From contig NZ_CP080545.1 of assembly GCF_019550795.1 (NCBI RefSeq), positions 1,135,501 to 1,199,500 on the forward strand: a DNA stretch of 64,000 nt, in the 5' to 3' direction. The notes under the pieces are model-generated. The model had not been told where the DNA came from. It did not search any database and saw only the letters and a program-made list of their open reading frames with translations. Origin of the DNA: Paenibacillus sp. sptzw28 (lineage in GTDB: Bacteria; Bacillota; Bacilli; Paenibacillales; Paenibacillaceae). The position numbers and the translations under genes were made by a program. Below, piece by piece: positions 59,592 through 64,000 of the stretch. Positions within the stretch are counted from its first letter, which is position 1. Each line of letters begins with the position of its first letter.

Positions 59592-60338
59592 ATGATCTTT
59601 CTATTAAAAGACAAACCGTTGGCTGTCGCCGTGGTCCAGGCCATCCGCACCGGCGATGTACTGGAGTTAAAGCGGCTGCTTGCCGAGAATCCGGAACTGG
59701 TCCATGTGAGAATAATTGGTAGTGAGCAAGAGTATAGCAGCACCGGGGCGTCGCGAACCTTGCTGCATATTGCGACCGACTGGCCTGGTCATTTCCCGAA
59801 CGGTGCGGCGACAGTGACCGCATTGGTCGAGGCCGGAGCCGAGGTGAACGCCCGGTTTACCGGCCCGCATACCGAGACGCCGCTTCATTGGGCTGCGAGT
59901 AACGACGATATTGAAGTGATCGACGCACTGCTGGGCTCGGGCGCCGATATCGAGGCTGACGGTGCGGTAATTGCCGGAGGTACTCCTCTGGATGACGCGG
60001 TTGCGTTTGGACAATGGAAGGCAGCGCGCCGACTGGTTGAACGCGGAGCCCGACTCAAACTCTGGCACGCCGCAGCGCTCGGGGTTATGGAGCGTGTTGA
60101 AGAATTTTTTAATGGGGAAACGCCGCCTTCGGACAGCGATATTACCAGTGCTTTCTGGCAGGCATGCCACGGCAATCAGCGGCAGGCGGCAGAGTATCTT
60201 CTTGATCGTGGTGCCTATCTGAACTGGGTGGGCTATGACGGATTGACTCCCCTCGACATTGCAGCCCGAAATCAAGCGGTCGATCTGGTTGAATGGCTAA
60301 CCAGCCAAGGCGCTAAATCCGCGGCAGATCCACAATAA
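59592..60338 (+). CDS. Ankyrin-repeat protein
   Basis: ATG 59592 (MIFLLKDKPLAVAVVQAI) is supported by GGGGAGAG upstream, giving 248 residues. Ankyrin repeats are clear: RTLLHIATDWPGHFPNGAAT, ETPLHWAASNDDIEVIDALL, GTPLDDAVAFGQWKAARRLV and LTPLDIAARNQAVDLVEWLT. The first 40 residues include VLELKRLLAENPELVHVR, a degenerate repeat. No other domain or signal peptide is present, so it is probably a cytoplasmic binding protein with unknown partner. Confidence 0.88.
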   Translation: MIFLLKDKPLAVAVVQAIRTGDVLELKRLLAENPELVHVRIIGSEQEYSSTGASRTLLHIATDWPGHFPNGAATVTALVEAGAEVNARFTGPHTETPLHWAASNDDIEVIDALLGSGADIEADGAVIAGGTPLDDAVAFGQWKAARRLVERGARLKLWHAAALGVMERVEEFFNGETPPSDSDITSAFWQACHGNQRQAAEYLLDRGAYLNWVGYDGLTPLDIAARNQAVDLVEWLTSQGAKSAADPQ

Positions 60339-60477
60339 CGGCCTCACTGGTAATGGAGGGTGCAATAGCCCTAAATAGATATGGGATGAACTTGACTATT
60401 TGACTATATCTGTGACTGATTAATGTGTACAATCAGAAGCATAACATATGCCATAACAGGAAGGTATCGAATAGAGT

Positions 60478-61467
60478 ATGTCCAAAGCAGACAACATGCT
60501 TTCGATCTTATGGATGCTAAGGTCAGGCAAACGAATGACGGCCCAGCAGCTTGCGGATCAACTGGAGATTCATGTTCGCACGGTTTACCGCTGCATAGAC
60601 TCATTGTGTGCCAGCGGGGTTCCCATAATCGCCGATTCCGGGCCGAACGGCGGCTACCAGATACTGGGCCGTTTCACCGAATCTCCTCTGCTGTTTGATA
60701 TGGAAGAGCAGAAAGCGCTCGCACACGCTTCAACGTTCGCGCTGGAGGCAGGCTATCCGTTCAAGGATGCGCTTAACCGGGCGGTTGACAAGCTCAAGCG
60801 CTATACGAATGAAGAGCAGCTCGATCACATTGAGCGCCATGTTGGCGGACTCTCCGTCATTCATTCACCGATAGAAGGGAAGCAGCAGGACATGCTCCGA
60901 GTTCTGGAGGAAGCTGCAGCCCAGGGCAGGGCAGTAGAGATGGAGTATTTCAAAGGTAATGGAGGTTCTCCCAGCAAACGCGTTTTCGACCCCTACGGCA
61001 TCATTTACTGGAAGGGCAGCTGGTATGCGGTCGGCTTCTGCAGCCTCCGCCAGCAATTGCGCAGCTTCAGGATCGACCGCATTGTGAGTTTGGAACCGAC
61101 CGAGCGCCTTTTCGAGCGGCCGGAAGCTTTCTCCGCCAAAGAGTTTCTGATGCGTAATTTGCTTCCCGACTCCCTTCATGCGGAATCCCTGTCAGAGGTA
61201 AGGATAGAAGGACCTGAGCAAGCGCTGGATCTCTTATGCCAGCATTGGTTGTTCGGCCACGCGCTTGTCGAACGAGAAGAAGGAACAGCCGTATTCAGGT
61301 TGGGCATTCCTTCCCTGCAGTCTTATGTTCCTTATTTTCTTCTTCCCTACGGCAAATCCCTTACCATACTTGAACCGGATTTTCTTGTCGATAGGATGGC
61401 GGAAGTAAGCGCTGGAATTGCAGCCCATTATAAATCGATGAAGTTATCAAAATCAGGCAGGGAATAG
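60478..61467 (+). CDS. HTH-WYL transcriptional regulator (YafY-type)
   Basis: This 329-residue regulator has an N-terminal helix-turn-helix of HTH_11 type (GKRMTAQQLADQLEIHVRTV, YRCIDSLCASGVPI). A WYL domain is seen in VEMEYFKGNGG, VFDPYGIIYWKGSWYAVGFC and RSFRIDRIVSLEPT, and a WCX C-terminal extension follows. WYL domains sense nucleic acids or small ligands. The order WYL regulator then DinB-like protein is frequent in Bacillota, and here a DinB-like gene follows after a terminator. The gene is intact. Confidence 0.9.
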   Translation: MSKADNMLSILWMLRSGKRMTAQQLADQLEIHVRTVYRCIDSLCASGVPIIADSGPNGGYQILGRFTESPLLFDMEEQKALAHASTFALEAGYPFKDALNRAVDKLKRYTNEEQLDHIERHVGGLSVIHSPIEGKQQDMLRVLEEAAAQGRAVEMEYFKGNGGSPSKRVFDPYGIIYWKGSWYAVGFCSLRQQLRSFRIDRIVSLEPTERLFERPEAFSAKEFLMRNLLPDSLHAESLSEVRIEGPEQALDLLCQHWLFGHALVEREEGTAVFRLGIPSLQSYVPYFLLPYGKSLTILEPDFLVDRMAEVSAGIAAHYKSMKLSKSGRE

Positions 61468-61474
61468 AAGACAG

Positions 61475-61501
61475 GGGACTCTGAATATGGAGTCCTTTTT
61501 T
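61475..61501 (+). terminator. Rho-independent terminator of the WYL regulator gene
   Basis: GGGACTC and GGAGTCC flank TGAATAT and are followed by TTTTTT. Confidence 0.85.
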
Positions 61502-61599
61502 AATTGCCATTATCGCAATCAGAATTACTGACCGTAATTGTCAGCAATACCTCTATATACTTGTCTAAGCAGTAACAATTTTTTTGGAGGGGATTATGA

Positions 61600-62097
61600 G
61601 TGATTACTACCATTAATGATTTTATTCAGGAATTCGAAACGGAGTCTGCGATTACAGAACGGGTGCTGGACACATTGACGGATGAATCGCTTAAACAAAT
61701 CGTTTCGGACAATCAGCGTACGCTCGGCCAGATTGCATGGCATCTCGTAAACTCCATTAACTATTTATCATATCTGGGACTATCCTTCGACGAGCCCCTG
61801 GCATCGGAAGATGCACCTTCGTCGGCAGCGGAGATTGCAAGCGAATACCGCCGTCTCTCACAATGCATGCTGCGTGCCATAAGAAGCCAATGGACCGATG
61901 AGTCGCTTAATCAGGTTGTCAACTTCGGAGGTCAGGACTGGCATAACGGCGCTTCTCTGCGTTATTCATTACGGCATGAAATTCATCACCGCGGCCAAAT
62001 GACCGTGCTGATGCGTCAAGCAGGTTTGCGCGTCCCCGATGTTCTCGGTCCTACGCGCGATGATTGGATCGAAAAGGGCGTCAAACCTTACGCATGA
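61600..62097 (+). CDS. DinB/YfiT-like metal-binding protein
   Basis: The product has 165 residues starting with GTG, 7 bases after GGAGGGG. An ATG 4 bases upstream is in another frame and opens only six codons. The four-helix DinB fold is indicated by LGQIAWHLVNSINYLSYLGL (first His ligand) and RYSLRHEIHHRGQMTVLMRQ (HxxxH metal ligands) with a final VPDVLGP. Members are thiol-transferase-like or stress proteins of mostly unknown activity. It is likely controlled by the WYL regulator upstream. Confidence 0.88.
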   Translation: MITTINDFIQEFETESAITERVLDTLTDESLKQIVSDNQRTLGQIAWHLVNSINYLSYLGLSFDEPLASEDAPSSAAEIASEYRRLSQCMLRAIRSQWTDESLNQVVNFGGQDWHNGASLRYSLRHEIHHRGQMTVLMRQAGLRVPDVLGPTRDDWIEKGVKPYA

Positions 62098-62161
62098 TCA
62101 TAGTTCATTTTGTTTAAGGTTCGATCTTTATTTTTGAAGAAGGAAATGGTACTATCACAAA

Positions 62162-63634
62162 ATGATAAAAACAAACGAAGGCAAATTTGCGTACACGATA
62201 TTGACCGTTTATTTGTGGATAGGCGCGGCCGCCGCAGGATACTTCTTTGAAGTATCCTTTTTGGCGTTGAATGCGGCATTGTTCCTGGCTTTAGCTGTAT
62301 ACATCTGTCGAACGGGATTAGTACGGGTCACCCTTCTTCACGGACTGCTGTTCCTGCTGATCTCCCTCTACTGGTTATCCTGCTTCTATGCGGTGGACCG
62401 CGAAGCCGCCGTGTTGGAAGCCGCTCGCATAACGAATTTGCTGCCAATCGCTCTTCTCGTTTCCGCTCTCCCTGCGAACCGCAGATGGGACTTGCTGAAG
62501 CAGTGGGCATGGATTGGGGCGTTTTTGACGGTCTTGGGCTGGGTACTGCGCCTGTTTCGGAACGGACGTCTTGAGTCCACGATCGGTTATGCTAACGTAT
62601 TGGCGATTCTTTTGGCCGTCGGCATATGGATGGGATGGAAGGCTTACCGGGAAAAAGGAGGCCGCATTTACCTGCTCCTAGTGGCCGTTCAGTTGGCCGG
62701 AATGCTTCAAACAGGGTCCAGAGCGGTTCTTGCTTTGTTTGTTGCCGGTTCTTTATGGCAGCTCGCAAGGTCCGGCAGGCTGCGAGACCCTAAAGTATGG
62801 TTTTACAGCGCAGCAATCGCTATCTTGCTGTTGATTGCTGCCGGTCTGAACGGCGGAGTTCTTCGAAGGTTAACTGAGTGGAGCTGGAACAGCCCCGAAT
62901 TCCATCTGAGGCGCATTTATTGGTTCGACGGATTTCGGCTTCTGAAGGACGTTTGGCACACAGGCCTCGGAGGCGGAGGATGGGCGGTTCTTCACCCGGG
63001 AGGATATTTCGTCAAATACGTCCATCAATATTATTTGCAGGCGGCGCTGGACGCAGGGGTTTGGGCGACAGCTATTTTTGTGGCCTTGGTGTTGGCATCA
63101 GCCTATGGGGCGATAAAAAGTAACGAAAAGACGGCGCCGATCCCCTTGGTTACTTTCGTATTTTTGATACACATCGCATTTGATATCGATTTCTCATTTC
63201 CGCTTTGCTTCGGGTATTTTATCATGTCGCTCTGCGTGCTTGAAGGCGGAAAGCCGGTGATTGTCGTGGGGCTCGGCAAAGCTCATGGACGTATAATCTT
63301 GGCGGCGCTTTGCGTAATCGTAACGATTGGATTCGGTTGGATTTCCGCCGGCTACGGGATAAAGGCCATCGGTGTCCGCGCCGCCTCAAATGAAAATTGG
63401 AACGACTCCACTAACATGCTGCAGGTCTCCGGGCAGATGCTTCCGTGGGCCCATTCTGTGCATTTTGAGCTTGCCAATAGTTATACGGCTCATGGAAACA
63501 AGACGGGAGAGAACCGTTATTATGGTTTGGCAATTCGTGAAATGGAACAGGCGGTGCGCAGTGTTCCGCAGTATACGGTCTATCAGCAGATGATGAAGTC
63601 TCTGTATTCATTTGATGGAATGGGTAAAAAGTAG
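62162..63634 (+). CDS. O-antigen-ligase/polymerase-like membrane protein with C-terminal extracytoplasmic tail
   Basis: This 490-residue protein has about eleven membrane helices and a large loop containing HLRRIYWFDGFRLLKDVWHT followed by GLGGGGWAVL. That Wzy_C/WaaL-like loop carries the conserved Arg and Gly-rich stretch. The last 90 residues (WAHSVHFELANSYTAHGNKT, REMEQAVRSVPQYTVYQQMM) resemble a TPR-like tail outside the membrane, common in Gram-positive versions. It probably joins or polymerises surface glycan units. The ribosome binding site is weak. No other glycan gene is in view. Confidence 0.78.
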   Translation: MIKTNEGKFAYTILTVYLWIGAAAAGYFFEVSFLALNAALFLALAVYICRTGLVRVTLLHGLLFLLISLYWLSCFYAVDREAAVLEAARITNLLPIALLVSALPANRRWDLLKQWAWIGAFLTVLGWVLRLFRNGRLESTIGYANVLAILLAVGIWMGWKAYREKGGRIYLLLVAVQLAGMLQTGSRAVLALFVAGSLWQLARSGRLRDPKVWFYSAAIAILLLIAAGLNGGVLRRLTEWSWNSPEFHLRRIYWFDGFRLLKDVWHTGLGGGGWAVLHPGGYFVKYVHQYYLQAALDAGVWATAIFVALVLASAYGAIKSNEKTAPIPLVTFVFLIHIAFDIDFSFPLCFGYFIMSLCVLEGGKPVIVVGLGKAHGRIILAALCVIVTIGFGWISAGYGIKAIGVRAASNENWNDSTNMLQVSGQMLPWAHSVHFELANSYTAHGNKTGENRYYGLAIREMEQAVRSVPQYTVYQQMMKSLYSFDGMGKK

Positions 63635-63831
63635 CTCTTATAAAGGTGGAAATAGGGCATCGTATAGGCCTTTTATGGTGATTATCTTCCGTCAAGCAAG
63701 GACTTAATTACTGCAAATTCGACAATATCATTTGAAATTCAGGTACAATTTACTAATATTCTTGTTGTAATTTGGTAGAATTCATCATAATATTGGGGAG
63801 GAGAATAATAGAAATAGAGGGAGGATATTCA

Positions 63832-64000
63832 TTGTTGAAGCCACATTACATGCGCAAAATCAGTTTCGCCTTGCTGGCCAGTTTACTGCTCAGTCTCAGC
63901 TTACCGGTGCTGGCCTACGCCGCTAGCATCATCAAGATTGCGTACGATGCAACAAGCGGTCAAATATCGGGGGTCATCTATTCCGATAAGCCGACAGTAT
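63832..64000 (+). CDS. Exported protein, N-terminal part (runs off the window)
   Basis: TTG 63832 (or 63835), behind AGGGAGGA, opens a frame with a signal peptide (MRKISFALLASLLLSLSLPV, cleavage after LAYAA). About 25 mature residues follow, IIKIAYDATSGQISGVIYSD and so on. The gene is cut by the window end. Nothing identifies the family. Confidence 0.7.
   Translation, partial: MLKPHYMRKISFALLASLLLSLSLPVLAYAASIIKIAYDATSGQISGVIYSDKPTV

Overview
The window looks like a chromosomal stretch of a spore-forming Bacillota, most probably Paenibacillaceae (Paenibacillus/Cohnella-like). Reasons: a complete gerA-gerC-gerB germinant receptor operon, strong AAGGAGG-type ribosome binding sites, frequent TTG/GTG starts, a T-box leader, PadR and YwnA-type regulators, and many IS110 elements. 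No rRNA or tRNA gene was recognised.

Layout. 1-3.5 kb: a YtfQRT-YjfF-like sugar ABC importer. 3.5-35 kb: a heavily rearranged accessory zone. It holds two differently decayed copies of one AraC-type regulator, an Imm11-like orphan, a VapBC-like toxin-antitoxin pair, a recombinase/nuclease deletion scar, an ECF sigma factor with a DUF3600 partner, an IS256 element with a clean 8-bp target duplication, an LRR protein, and IS110-type elements in four states (two intact, one internally deleted, one truncated). It also has a T-box-controlled prolyl-tRNA synthetase beside a cytosolic subtilase-HEAT protein, a decayed 5-oxoproline module, tandem c-di-GMP-I riboswitches, an iteron array resembling a plasmid origin, and a truncated ECF42-like sigma gene with its DGPF partner. 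Several genes here are followed by members of one dispersed intergenic repeat family.

35-50 kb is mostly intact: an AraC regulator with a GH78 rhamnosidase; a PadR regulator with a FAD monooxygenase under a perfect 28-bp palindrome; peptide deformylase; a TetR regulator with a DHA2 drug exporter and two matching operators; an Rrf2 regulator (YwnA-like) with a YwnB-like reductase and a CatE-like dioxygenase; a diguanylate cyclase; and thymidylate synthase. 50-64 kb holds the ger operon, a murC/GH13/phosphotransferase scrap zone, a secreted 5'-nucleotidase, a Nudix hydrolase, an ankyrin protein, a WYL regulator with DinB, an O-antigen-ligase-like membrane protein, and the start of an exported protein.

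How the genes work together: much of the right half consists of small inducible detoxification units (regulator plus enzyme or pump) with readable operators. The left half records repeated insertion, deletion and homopolymer frameshifting. The most notable non-coding signals are a pair of conserved, partly covarying RNA regions downstream of two diverged IS110 transposases (candidate bridge/seek RNAs), the alternating 24/19-bp iteron array, and the tandem c-di-GMP riboswitches that no longer face an obvious target.
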